Shown here one piece after another: positions 32,550-41,077 of a stretch of DNA of 64,000 nucleotides. Numbering within the stretch: position 1 is the stretch's first letter; each line of letters opens with the position of its first letter. The position numbers and the translations under genes were made by a program. The DNA lies in the NCBI GenBank assembly GCA_017592665.1, contig JAGFNW010000008.1:62001-126000 (forward strand), given 5' to 3'. Below the pieces are notes generated by a model. That model did no database searches. It was not told the origin of the DNA and was given only the letters and a program-made list of their open reading frames with translations. The DNA comes from Streptosporangiaceae bacterium NEAU-GS5. GTDB lineage: Bacteria > Actinomycetota > Actinomycetes > Streptosporangiales > Streptosporangiaceae.

Positions 32550-33911
32550 TCAGGCATGGCCGGCCGCAGCGAGCACTCCGTCGAGCAGGTGGTCGCAGTC
32601 ATCCGGCAGCACCTCGGCGTATCGCTCGGCGAGGTGCGTGGCGCCGATCCGGTCCAGAGCACGGCGGGCCTGCTCGGCCATGGCCGCCGGATCGCCGCCG
32701 CGCCGGCCGAGCGCATTGCGGAGCGCCTGCGCCCAGGCGGCCAGGACGATGGCCGGCCTCCGCTCGGACACGGCCTCGTGCAGGACCGCGGCCCCGCGCT
32801 CCCCTCCGGCGCGTGCGCGCTCGGTCTCCCATCTGTCCGCGGCGACCTCCCCTCGGCCGATCCAGTTGGTGAATCCTTCGATGAAGTCCTCGCCGTCCTC
32901 GGGCGAGACACGGGCCAGCAGCGCGCGGAACGGTCGCAGTTGGGCGTCGGTGACGGTGACCTGCCGTCCGGCGAGACGGCCGGCGTACTCGAACAGCGTG
33001 CGCACGGCGGCGATGACCTCGCTCCCGGCGGGATCGTCAGCACCGGGCACGGCCGACGCGGCAGAGGCGGCGTAGGCCGCGACCGCCTGCTGAACCTTCC
33101 GCCGGCAGATCGGCAGAGCGCGTTCGTTCTGGTACGTGATCACCTCGGCGAGCCCGCGGTCTCCACCGAGGGCGTCCGTGGCGGCCCGGAGCAGATCCGG
33201 CAGGCCCGCACCGGTCCTGCAGTCGGCGGACACGACCCGCCGCGGGTCGAAGGCCTGTCCCACCTCGCGGTGCCAGCGCTCCAGCCTCTGCCGTACGTCC
33301 TCCACCTGCCGCTCCGTGGCGGCACGGCGACCGACCGCGTCGTGGAACAGGTTGAGCACGAACACCACGCGCTCGGGGCCGAACGCGCGCAACACGTCCT
33401 TGGCATAGGACTCTTCGGCCTGGGGCACCGCTTCGTGCGGGGCAAGAAGATAGAAGATCAGGTCGGGGCCGACCTTCGCCACCGGAATCCGCGCCGCCGG
33501 ATAGACCCGATCATGGACCACGCGATGATCGGTGAATTCCAGAACGCGCAACGAGTCGACGCGAGCCGGCTCCAGGCTCTGCTCGAGGCCGAGCGCTGCC
33601 CGGTTCTGGTTTTCCAGCCGACCGTCGCCGGCCACTCCCGGCAGATCGACATAGGTCAGGCCACGTGGGAAGCGGACTATCACGACGGTGTCGGTGGAGT
33701 CCGGCATGCCGGTCGACCACAGCAGGTCGTCGGCGCCCACGAGCAGGTTCCCCAGGGTCGATTTGCCGCTACGCGTCTTGCCGGTGGTCACCACGCGGGG
33801 TAGGAGCAGGCCGTTCGCCGCGGGTTGAGCTAGCCGTTCCTGTATAAGCCAGGCGCGGACGGCGCCCAGCGTCGGCCCGTTGAGAAGGGGCCGCGTCGTG
33901 TCGTCCGTCAT
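32550..33911 (-). CDS. P-loop GTPase (TRAFAC-type) of the conflict island
   Basis: A 453-residue protein. G1/P-loop is TTGKTRSGKSTLGN (Gly44-Ser51), G2 probably STDTVVIV, and G3 is LTYVDLPGVAGDG. The G4 site reads FVLNLFHDAV, a degenerate form of NKxD, so base specificity is unsure. The GTPase core spans about residues 35-250. A helical C-terminal half of about 200 residues (IGRGEVAADRWETERARAGG and so on) has no family I recognise. No membrane segment is seen. It stands alone, convergent with the CATRA/TIR gene and divergent from the CHAT-TPR-trypsin operon. Such GTPases occur with multi-component conflict systems as switches. Direct function is unknown. Confidence 0.8.
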   Translation of the reverse strand: MTDDTTRPLLNGPTLGAVRAWLIQERLAQPAANGLLLPRVVTTGKTRSGKSTLGNLLVGADDLLWSTGMPDSTDTVVIVRFPRGLTYVDLPGVAGDGRLENQNRAALGLEQSLEPARVDSLRVLEFTDHRVVHDRVYPAARIPVAKVGPDLIFYLLAPHEAVPQAEESYAKDVLRAFGPERVVFVLNLFHDAVGRRAATERQVEDVRQRLERWHREVGQAFDPRRVVSADCRTGAGLPDLLRAATDALGGDRGLAEVITYQNERALPICRRKVQQAVAAYAASAASAVPGADDPAGSEVIAAVRTLFEYAGRLAGRQVTVTDAQLRPFRALLARVSPEDGEDFIEGFTNWIGRGEVAADRWETERARAGGERGAAVLHEAVSERRPAIVLAAWAQALRNALGRRGGDPAAMAEQARRALDRIGATHLAERYAEVLPDDCDHLLDGVLAAAGHA

Positions 33912-34076
33912 GCGGCGAGCAGAACACGCGTTCCGCTTCCGTCAGAACCACCCGACCGCTTCCCAACCGCTTCCCTCCTAGCCTGCGTCCCTTGAGCCGC
34001 CGGCGCGAGCCGATGGCATCTTGAACAGTTTGTCGGCGGTGGCCATCATTGGCATATCGTCGGCGAGAGGCCTGTT

Positions 34077-34439
34077 ATGGCGAGCATCGATGAAATCGAC
34101 GCCTGGGCGTGGTTGTGTCTTTGCCTGCCGGAATTTCGTGACGCCACACAAGATCGAGTTAAACTCGAAAAGGCCGTCACGGATGTGCTGCAAGGGCGCA
34201 GGACCGCGGAATGGACGCGTGAGAGGCTCAGGCACGGGCCCCCTGGTCTGACTCTTGGCGATCCACGCCTTGCTTCCTTGGGCAAGGCCCTCTCGGTTGA
34301 AGCGCTCATCGTCGCGGGCGACTATGTATGTCCTTTCGACAAATGTGGACGCCGAGGACAAACCGACAGCAATGGCCGTGAGCCGCTATGCCACCTGATG
34401 GAGCCCGCAACCCCGATGCGGTTCCGCGGACGACAATGA
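34077..34439 (+). CDS. Small protein with a Cys-rich C-terminal segment
   Basis: A 120-residue protein. The first 75 residues are helical (EIDAWAWLCLCLPEFRDATQDRVKLEKAV). The end holds YVCPFDKCGRRGQTDSNG and EPLCHLMEPATPMRF, which looks like a small zinc ribbon or treble-clef remnant with C-x4-C and a C-H pair. I do not know a named family. It starts the plus-strand operon that continues with a membrane protein and a CHAT protease and may be the adaptor of that system. A ribosome-binding site before ATG 34077 is weak (GAGAGG, eight bases away). Confidence 0.65.
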   Translation: MASIDEIDAWAWLCLCLPEFRDATQDRVKLEKAVTDVLQGRRTAEWTRERLRHGPPGLTLGDPRLASLGKALSVEALIVAGDYVCPFDKCGRRGQTDSNGREPLCHLMEPATPMRFRGRQ

Positions 34440-34449
34440 CGTTGGCCAC

Positions 34450-35256
34450 ATGAGCGACCTGCTGTCGGAACTCGGGAAAAAGCTCGCGGACCGATGGCTG
34501 ACGGCTGTGCTTCTCCCCGGGCTGCTGGCCACGGCCGTCGCGGTATGCGGCCACATACTCGGACACCAGGATGCGTTCAACGTCGACCGGCTTTCCGCGG
34601 GCATCCAAGATTTGATCGACGGATTGAACGTCCGGCCGCCGGCCACCACTGTCGTTGTCGCCGCGCTTGCTCTGGTCGCCGCGAGTGGCGCCGGCCTAGC
34701 CGCCCAGGCACTCGGCGTCACAGTGCACAAAGTCCTGACGAGCACCCGCCCACACTGGTGGGTGGGTCTGCGGCGTAGGAGAGCCCCCCGCGTTACGCGA
34801 GCAGGAGATCCTCGGCCGGAGAGTTACCTGCCTACCCGGATAAGCCCGGTCGGCGATCGCTTCCAGCTGATAAGCCCGCGAATCAACGCTCAATATGGGC
34901 TTGATGTCACACTTGCCTGGCCACGGATATGGCTACTGCTCCCCGAGGCAGCGCGCAGTGAGATCGGGGACGGCTACGCGAGTTATCGGGCGGCGACCAT
35001 GCTCACGGGCTGGGGGCTGCTGTACGTGGCGCTGGGATCGATATGGTGGCCGGCGAGCGTCGCGGGAGCGGTGATTCTGGTCGTGGGTTATCGCCGGGTC
35101 GCCGACGCGGGATTGGTCGTCGCCGACGTCATCGAATCCGCGGTCGACCTCTACGCCAAGCCCCTCGCCGACGCGGTCGGAATTCCATTGCCGAATGAGC
35201 GGGTCACTCCGGTGCAGGGAAGTCAGATCAACAATGTGCTGAACAAGCGTGCCTAG
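34450..35256 (+). CDS. Membrane protein of the CHAT-trypsin operon
   Basis: A 268-residue protein with four hydrophobic spans: LTAVLLPGLLATAVAVCGHIL (about 17-37), TTVVVAALALVAASGAGLAAQAL (about 66-88), and a pair near 188-225 (MLTGWGLLYVALGSIW, SVAGAVILVVGY). A basic cytoplasmic loop of about 90 residues lies between the two pairs. The N-terminus MSDLLSELGKKLADRWL suggests a cytoplasmic start. Proteins of this shape often precede CHAT genes in actinomycetes, but I know no function. It follows the Cys-rich protein by 10 bases and precedes the CHAT protease by 30. Confidence 0.75.
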   Translation: MSDLLSELGKKLADRWLTAVLLPGLLATAVAVCGHILGHQDAFNVDRLSAGIQDLIDGLNVRPPATTVVVAALALVAASGAGLAAQALGVTVHKVLTSTRPHWWVGLRRRRAPRVTRAGDPRPESYLPTRISPVGDRFQLISPRINAQYGLDVTLAWPRIWLLLPEAARSEIGDGYASYRAATMLTGWGLLYVALGSIWWPASVAGAVILVVGYRRVADAGLVVADVIESAVDLYAKPLADAVGIPLPNERVTPVQGSQINNVLNKRA

Positions 35257-35286
35257 TGCCCCGCCACGGTGAGCAGGAGGTTCGTC

Positions 35287-36522
35287 GTGCCACGCGAACT
35301 GCTGATCCGTGCGGTCGACCAGCGTGACACTTATCTGGCCTGGCGGTGGCTGGATCGGCCGCGCAACGTCAAATACTCGGTTGTGGACGCCGGCGCCCTT
35401 TCTGGTGCGCTGGCCGGCCTGGATGAAGCACTGCCACGACCCCTGCGGGCGGAATCAATTGATGCCGCTGCGCGGCGAGCTCTGATCGACGGCCCTTTCG
35501 CCGACCCCGTCAGGGAACTCTCCCTCGCGAGGATATTGAGCGAGACGATGTTGCCGGACGGACTCGCCGCCGAACTCGCCTTGAGCGACGGCCGGCCTTC
35601 CGTACGACTACGGATCACCCCGAGCAGACGACTTGCCCGTGTCCCCTGGGAGTTGCTGGTGCTGCCCGACGGTCGCCGGCTCCTCGAGGTGGCCGACGTC
35701 TTCACCGATCCACCTGCCGTCCTGCACGTGAAACGCGGCAGGCTGCCCGGCCGCTGGAAGGATCTCGCCGAGCACCCGGTCCTCTACGTCCTGGATCCGC
35801 AGACGCACTGTCTGCCGCCCGTCCTCGACGACGCCTACGACGCGGTCGAAGCCTGGCTGGATCAAAGGCGTGACGACGGCAGAATCCGGCCCGATGACCG
35901 GGAAGCGGCGCTCTTCAGCGGTGCGGCCGGCCGCGAGTGGCTGGGGAGGCGGCTTCGCGGTCACGCCTACTCCCGATTGCTCTACTACGGCCATGCGAGC
36001 GCCGCTGATCAGGAACCTGGATCAGCCGCGATCCACCTCGCGGACAGTGCCGATGTGTATGGACTGGCCGCGCCCATTGCCGGGCACCGGCCTTTCACCG
36101 CCCTTGACATTCTTGTCGGCACCGCCATGTCTCCCGGCCACCGGATCTGGCCCATGCCCCCACGCGTTGCGCTCATCGGCTGTAACAGCGGCGGCGACTA
36201 TCAATATCACGAGCCCTTCGGGCTGGTCATCTCGTGCCTCAACGCGGGAGCGGAACTTGTCAGCGCGACTCGGTGGACCCTGCCGACCGACCGCGCATTC
36301 GCACTTTTCGCGTCCTGCACCACGCCCGGCTTCGGGCCGACAACCGAACTCGTGATCAATGTCGACCGGTGTCATGACGGTGCCGATGCGCCCCGGCTGC
36401 TCTCCGATTGGCAGCGCGAAAAACTCCACGCCTGGATTAATTCTGGCCGGATGAGCGATACTCCCCTTGTATGGGCTTCGATGACCACGCATCTGGCCCT
36501 TGGCCGGAATATGGTGGCGTAA
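35287..36522 (+). CDS. Stand-alone CHAT protease
   Basis: A 411-residue protein. GTG 35287 is chosen over GTG 35269 because a perfect AGGAGG lies six bases upstream. It has the CHAT core: RLARVPWELLVLPDGRRLLE near residue 120, catalytic His236 in SRLLYYGHASAADQ and Cys299 in RVALIGCNSGGDYQYHEPFGL. The end reads LVWASMTTHLAL. There is no fused TPR region; instead two separate TPR proteins follow in the same operon and may act as its sensor partners. The ATG of the first TPR gene lies two bases after its stop. Confidence 0.88.
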   Translation: MPRELLIRAVDQRDTYLAWRWLDRPRNVKYSVVDAGALSGALAGLDEALPRPLRAESIDAAARRALIDGPFADPVRELSLARILSETMLPDGLAAELALSDGRPSVRLRITPSRRLARVPWELLVLPDGRRLLEVADVFTDPPAVLHVKRGRLPGRWKDLAEHPVLYVLDPQTHCLPPVLDDAYDAVEAWLDQRRDDGRIRPDDREAALFSGAAGREWLGRRLRGHAYSRLLYYGHASAADQEPGSAAIHLADSADVYGLAAPIAGHRPFTALDILVGTAMSPGHRIWPMPPRVALIGCNSGGDYQYHEPFGLVISCLNAGAELVSATRWTLPTDRAFALFASCTTPGFGPTTELVINVDRCHDGADAPRLLSDWQREKLHAWINSGRMSDTPLVWASMTTHLALGRNMVA

Positions 36523-36524
36523 TC

Positions 36525-38891
36525 ATGCAGATTTCCAGAGACGACGCCGCCTGGTATGTCGACCATCTCAGGATGGAGATTTCTGCTGCCGCAGCCGTCG
36601 TCGAGCAAGGTCAAGAATCCGGATCATCCGGATCGGCCGCGGAAGACCACATTGATTTCGCCGGCGCGCTCGTAAAGCTGGGCCGGCTCCAATTGGACCT
36701 TGGCATGCGGCATGAGGCGTCGGCCGCCGTTGACGACGCGATCCGGCTTCTCCGATCGATGCGCGACGGAAGCCGGCAAGGTCTTGACGCGCGACTGGCC
36801 GCCGCGCAAGAGGCCTCGGCCATGGTGCTCGCGAGGCTCGGTCGACGGACTGAGGCGCTGGAAGCCGCAGAGGAGGCCGTGTCGATCCTGCGGCGGCCGG
36901 CGCAGGACGACCCGAAATCCCATGAATGCTCTTTGGCGGATGCGCTTTCGACCCACGCCCGGCAACTTGGACGCCTGGGCCATGGGCGGGAAGCGGTTCT
37001 CGTCGCGGCCGAGGCCGTCGAGGTCCATCGCCGCCACGCCGTCGCTGGATTGAATTCTCACAGCGCTCGGCTGGCGTATTCGCTTGACGTGCTCGGATTC
37101 CTTGAGACCGACGCCGATCGGGCGCTGGCCGCAAGCCAGGAGGCGGTCACCCTTTATCAACGGCTGCCCGAGGTCACCGGGAAACCGCTTTTCGTCGCCG
37201 ACCTGGCCCGGGCTCTCCGAAACCATGCCTTCAACCTGCTGGATCTCGGCCGGAGGAACGAGGCGGCGTCCGCCGCGACGCAGGCGGTCACGATTTACCG
37301 GGACCTTGCCGCGATCGAGGCCGCGGCGTTCGACTCGTATCTCGCCGACGCTCTGGAAGCCCTCGCGCAGTGCCTGTGGCCAGGCGGCAGGTTACGCGAG
37401 GCGGAAGCCGCCATCGATGAGGCGCTCGGCATGTGTCGAAGGCTTGCGCAGAGCGACCCGGAGACCTTCGCCGTGGACCTCGCCTATGCCCTTGCGACGC
37501 GGGGAACCGTGTTGGCCGTCATGGGCCGGCATGACGACTCGCTGGCGGACACCCAGGAGGCCATGACGGCATTTCAGATGTTGAACGAGCGGTTCGTCGG
37601 GGTCTTTGACAGCGAGATCGCGACGACGATGTTGAACCAGGCGAGCGCGTTGGTGGGCCTGGGCCGGGTTCCAGCGGCGCTGGAAGTCAACACACGGCTC
37701 GTGGAGTTGCGCCGGAGAATGGCGGCCGCGGATCCGGGCCGCTTCCGCGTTTCCTTGGCCGCGGCCTTGATGAACCTCGGCAAAGATCTGCTTTCACTGG
37801 GCCGGGTGGCCGAGGCCCTGGATCCTACGCAGGAGGCCGTCGAACTGCTGGGCGGCCTGATGGAACGGGAGCCGGACAGGTTCGCCAAAGAGTACGGGCT
37901 GGCCTCGACGAATCTGGGCGTCGTGCTGGCCCAACTGGGGCGGGCGGAGCAGGGTATGGCGGTGATGGAGAAGACGGTCGCCACGTATCGCCGCCTCGCC
38001 CAGGATGAGCCGCTGGCCTTCGAGCCGGATCTTGCCCGAGCATTGATGAACCTCGCCGTGCATCTGGCCAAAACAGGCCGCCATGCCGTGACCGCGGCGA
38101 CGGAGGCCGTCGAGATTTTCCGGCGCGTGGTCACCGCCAACCCCGGAGCTTTCACTGACGAGTTGGCGATGGCGGAGCGCAACCTGGCCTTCGCGACATT
38201 GGGAGCGATTGCCATGCCGGGCATCACACCGCCGCACGGAGAACGGGGTTCCGAAGGCCTCATCGAAAAACGCGGCAAATTGGCCGCAGCGGGCGACTCC
38301 GCAGGGGTCGAGGCCATCCTTCAGGAGTTGCGGCAGGGCCGTCCGGCGAACCCGGCCGAACTACTGCGGATGCTCAGTGGGGTTAAGTCCGCCCTAGCGG
38401 ATGAGAATCTCACCGGAGAAACAGCCTGGGCCGCGGCGGGTGCGCGGGCGATGAGTGACGTCGTCGCGGCGGAACTGCTCGAAGAGATGGGGCGGCGAGC
38501 AGCCGCCATAGCGAGCCTCGAGGCCGCGCGGGAAGCTTTCACAACAATCAAGGACGACCCTCAGCTTGCCCGGTGCCAGTTCGACTTGGGGCGGCTCTAT
38601 CGCTCGGAAGACCGGCTCGCGGACGCCGAGGCCGCGTTCCGTAATGCCGGTGACATCTTGTCCCGCCTGGCCGGGTTCGACGAGCCGGCCGCCGATTGCG
38701 AATATGTGCTCGGCGACATTTATTTCGCACTTGGCCGCCACGCGGAGGCCGAGCGTCGCTACCATTCCGCGCGTGCGCTCTTCGGGAGGCTCGGCCGCGA
38801 CATGACCGGGGTGAATCTGGGGCTCGCCCAGGTCTATATGGCCACGGGCCGTCCCCAGGAGGCACTGGAACTGCTGCGGGAGAAGGAATGA
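36525..38891 (+). CDS. Tetratricopeptide-repeat protein, partner of the CHAT protease
   Basis: A 788-residue protein made almost wholly of TPR-like helical hairpins of about 42-50 residues, each with a repeat of the type LARLGRRTEALEAAEEAVSILRRPAQDDPKSHECSLADAL. About ten units are visible from residue 40 to 560, and another set lies near 680-785. It lacks signal peptide and membrane segment. The start ATG 36525 is two bases from the CHAT stop. In this genomic setting the TPR superhelix probably senses or recruits a ligand and controls the CHAT protease. Confidence 0.85.
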   Translation: MQISRDDAAWYVDHLRMEISAAAAVVEQGQESGSSGSAAEDHIDFAGALVKLGRLQLDLGMRHEASAAVDDAIRLLRSMRDGSRQGLDARLAAAQEASAMVLARLGRRTEALEAAEEAVSILRRPAQDDPKSHECSLADALSTHARQLGRLGHGREAVLVAAEAVEVHRRHAVAGLNSHSARLAYSLDVLGFLETDADRALAASQEAVTLYQRLPEVTGKPLFVADLARALRNHAFNLLDLGRRNEAASAATQAVTIYRDLAAIEAAAFDSYLADALEALAQCLWPGGRLREAEAAIDEALGMCRRLAQSDPETFAVDLAYALATRGTVLAVMGRHDDSLADTQEAMTAFQMLNERFVGVFDSEIATTMLNQASALVGLGRVPAALEVNTRLVELRRRMAAADPGRFRVSLAAALMNLGKDLLSLGRVAEALDPTQEAVELLGGLMEREPDRFAKEYGLASTNLGVVLAQLGRAEQGMAVMEKTVATYRRLAQDEPLAFEPDLARALMNLAVHLAKTGRHAVTAATEAVEIFRRVVTANPGAFTDELAMAERNLAFATLGAIAMPGITPPHGERGSEGLIEKRGKLAAAGDSAGVEAILQELRQGRPANPAELLRMLSGVKSALADENLTGETAWAAAGARAMSDVVAAELLEEMGRRAAAIASLEAAREAFTTIKDDPQLARCQFDLGRLYRSEDRLADAEAAFRNAGDILSRLAGFDEPAADCEYVLGDIYFALGRHAEAERRYHSARALFGRLGRDMTGVNLGLAQVYMATGRPQEALELLREKE

Positions 38892-38918
38892 CCGATCCGG
38901 CGGGTTGCTGGGAAGTAC

Positions 38919-40004
38919 ATGATCAATGAGCGGGCCGCCCGACTTCTCCTCGCCGCGCTGCGGCAGATCCTCGCACTCGCCCAACAGCACACGATGCCGC
39001 TGCGACCCGACCAGACGGCACAGATCCTGAGTCAGCTGCTCGGCGCCGCGATGAGTTTCGACGAGGCCGCGTCGGTCGACGCCGGCCTGCGCGATCTTCT
39101 TGCCTCCGAGGGCATGGACCATGAGCTCGCGCGCTGGAGTCAACGGTTCGGTGAGATCAGCTGGGCGGAGGGGCGCTACGAGGCCGCCCACGACGCGTAC
39201 ACACGTGCCCGGGGGGTCTATGCGAGCCTGGGGCTCCGCGCCGACGCCGGACTGTGCGAGCACGGCCTGGGGCTGGTTCATGCGGCCCGCGGGCGGCTCG
39301 ACAGTGCTGAGCGGGCCTACCGTGCGGCTCAGGAAACGTTCGTCGACCTCGGGATGCACCGCATGGAGGCGACGTCGGCCCGAAATCTCGGCGGTTTGCT
39401 CCTGGATCTGGGTCGCCTGCCTGAGGCCGAGAGCTCCTTTGGGTCCGCCCGGCGCGTCTACGCGGACCTCGGCCTTGTCGAATACGTCGTCCGATGCGAC
39501 ATCAGCCTGTCGTACGTGCGGCGGAAGAAGGCGGCGAAGGCAGCAGGAAGCAACCGGATCGCGCTTATCGAGGAGGCTCTCGATCTTCTGATTCCGGCGA
39601 TTCTCACGCTTGACTCGATGCGCTTCGAGTTCTCGTCGTCGCAGACCAGGGGTGCCTGGAATGCCGGCATCGCCGAGGGCTCCCGGGCCGCTTTCGAGAT
39701 GGCGACAGAGCTGAACCGCCCCCGCCTCGTGGCTGAGTTGATCGAAGTCTGGCTCAATGTCGGCGTGCACTCGACAGAGAATGCGGAGACTGCGAGCCAA
39801 GCGACGAGCCCGGCCCATCCGACGACGCCGGCGACCCCGATCGCCGGCGCGGCCAGGTTGGTGACCAGCGCGATGCTGCCGCTGGAGGCGCCCCCGCGCC
39901 TTCGAATGCCGGACGGAAGCGTCGCGTTAGAACGTTATTTCGACCAGGCCGCGGTCTCCTATGGAGTGGAGATCCGATCCAACGTGGTCATAGACGCGTG
40001 GTGA
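38919..40004 (+). CDS. Second tetratricopeptide-repeat protein of the CHAT operon
   Basis: A 361-residue protein. Residues of about 65-190 hold TPR units (GRYEAAHDAYTRARGVYASLGLRADAGLCEHGLGLVHAARG, and two more). A helical middle part and a Pro/Thr/Ala-rich linker (TPTTPATPIAG-like, about 290-310) follow. The end LRMPDGSVALERYFDQAAVSYGVEIRS resembles a C-terminal motif I associate with CHAT-linked proteins. It starts 27 bases after the larger TPR gene. Its TGA overlaps the GTG of the trypsin-like gene, so protease and TPR protein are translationally coupled. Confidence 0.8.
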   Translation: MINERAARLLLAALRQILALAQQHTMPLRPDQTAQILSQLLGAAMSFDEAASVDAGLRDLLASEGMDHELARWSQRFGEISWAEGRYEAAHDAYTRARGVYASLGLRADAGLCEHGLGLVHAARGRLDSAERAYRAAQETFVDLGMHRMEATSARNLGGLLLDLGRLPEAESSFGSARRVYADLGLVEYVVRCDISLSYVRRKKAAKAAGSNRIALIEEALDLLIPAILTLDSMRFEFSSSQTRGAWNAGIAEGSRAAFEMATELNRPRLVAELIEVWLNVGVHSTENAETASQATSPAHPTTPATPIAGAARLVTSAMLPLEAPPRLRMPDGSVALERYFDQAAVSYGVEIRSNVVIDAW

Positions 40005-40999
40005 GCACCAGCGAGCGCGTGGAACGCGGGTGTGGCGGAGTCTGGGCGTCGCCCAACTGGGTGATGACCGCGGCGCACTGCGTCGCCCAGCCCGGCGAGG
40101 TGCGGGTGGTCGACACCATCACCAGGCGGGACTACATAGCGACCGAGGTCATGCGCTATCCCGAGTACCACTACAACGTCCACGATCTCGCGCTGGTCCA
40201 TATCGCCGAACCCGTCGGAGCCGGCCGCACCATCAAGATCGGGGCGCCCTGGCGCCCGGAGTACTACAACGGGACCTACCTCGGCAAGATCATGGGTTAC
40301 GGGCGCACGTCGGCCCACGCCGCCGTTGACGGGGTGTTCCGGGTCGTCCAGACGCTGATTCGCAGCGACGCGTTCATGAACGACATCTGGGACCCGTGGT
40401 ATGGGCCCGATGGCTGGGACGACCCGCACATGATCGGCGCCGGCGCGTGGTACGCCACGGGCTGCCAAGGCGACAGCGGGAGTCCGCTCGTCGTCGAACC
40501 TCTCGGTGGTCCGGTCGCGGTCGGCGTCTACAGTTTCGACTACACCTCCCCCTTCGACGACGGATGCGACAACGCGGGTGGCTTCACCGAGTTGACGGAC
40601 GCCCAGCTGGCGTGGGTGGCCGGCGTGGTGCCGTCCATCGTGGACGGCTGGGGCTCGTGCACCACGCCCGCGGGATGGCCGGGGCGCGGCGTGGCGAACT
40701 TCCGGCCGGAGCCTTTCGCGGGGTCGCATCGAGACGGCTCCTACTCCTGGAACATCGCCTGTGTCGCGACACCGGTGGCGGTTCCCCGGGTCGTGGGGCT
40801 GAACGAGGACGGGGCCGGCCAGGCCATCACCGCGGCGGGCCTGGTGCCGGAGCGGCACACGACGACCGATCAGTCGTGCTCGAACCTCGGGCAGGTCGCC
40901 GATCAGAATCCGGCGGACGGCACCCTGGTCGATCGCGGCTCAACGGTCCGGTTCACCGTGTGGGTCAGGCCACCGAAGTGCCCGAGGAACCCGCTTTAG
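40001..40999 (+). CDS. Trypsin-like serine protease with a C-terminal PASTA domain, no signal peptide
   Basis: A 332-residue S1-family protease. The triad is visible: His26 in SPNWVMTAAHCV, Asp in NVHDLALVHIAEP, Ser in TGCQGDSGSPLVVEP. Residues of about 265-325 form a PASTA domain (VPRVVGLNEDGAGQAITAAGLVPE and DQNPADGTLVDRGSTVRF). The GTG start overlaps the stop of the TPR gene. Only ten residues precede CGGVW, and the usual signal peptide, propeptide and IVGG end are missing, so the N-terminus is short for the family. Intracellular trypsin-like domains are known effectors in actinomycete conflict systems. The PASTA domain and several Cys residues speak for export, so the truncation is odd. 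A frameshifted upstream extension is a rival reading. Confidence 0.75.
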   Translation: MSTSERVERGCGGVWASPNWVMTAAHCVAQPGEVRVVDTITRRDYIATEVMRYPEYHYNVHDLALVHIAEPVGAGRTIKIGAPWRPEYYNGTYLGKIMGYGRTSAHAAVDGVFRVVQTLIRSDAFMNDIWDPWYGPDGWDDPHMIGAGAWYATGCQGDSGSPLVVEPLGGPVAVGVYSFDYTSPFDDGCDNAGGFTELTDAQLAWVAGVVPSIVDGWGSCTTPAGWPGRGVANFRPEPFAGSHRDGSYSWNIACVATPVAVPRVVGLNEDGAGQAITAAGLVPERHTTTDQSCSNLGQVADQNPADGTLVDRGSTVRFTVWVRPPKCPRNPL

Positions 41000-41077
41000 G
41001 GCCTTCGCGTTGCGCTGGAACGCGATGGCACACCTACTAGGTGCGGGCCTACGCGCAACACGAAGGAGATGAGTGCG

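Noticed and set aside
30011-33043. A 1010-codon minus-strand frame across the CATRA/TIR gene and part of the GTPase gene
   Set aside because: It crosses two genes with strong domain evidence in other frames and reads as low-complexity R/P/G/A sequence.
38919-40999. TPR and trypsin genes as one fusion gene split by a frameshift
   Set aside because: The TPR protein ends with a normal CHAT-associated C-terminal motif, and the GTGA overlap is the usual coupling seen all over this window. The short protease N-terminus remains a concern and is noted in the findings.
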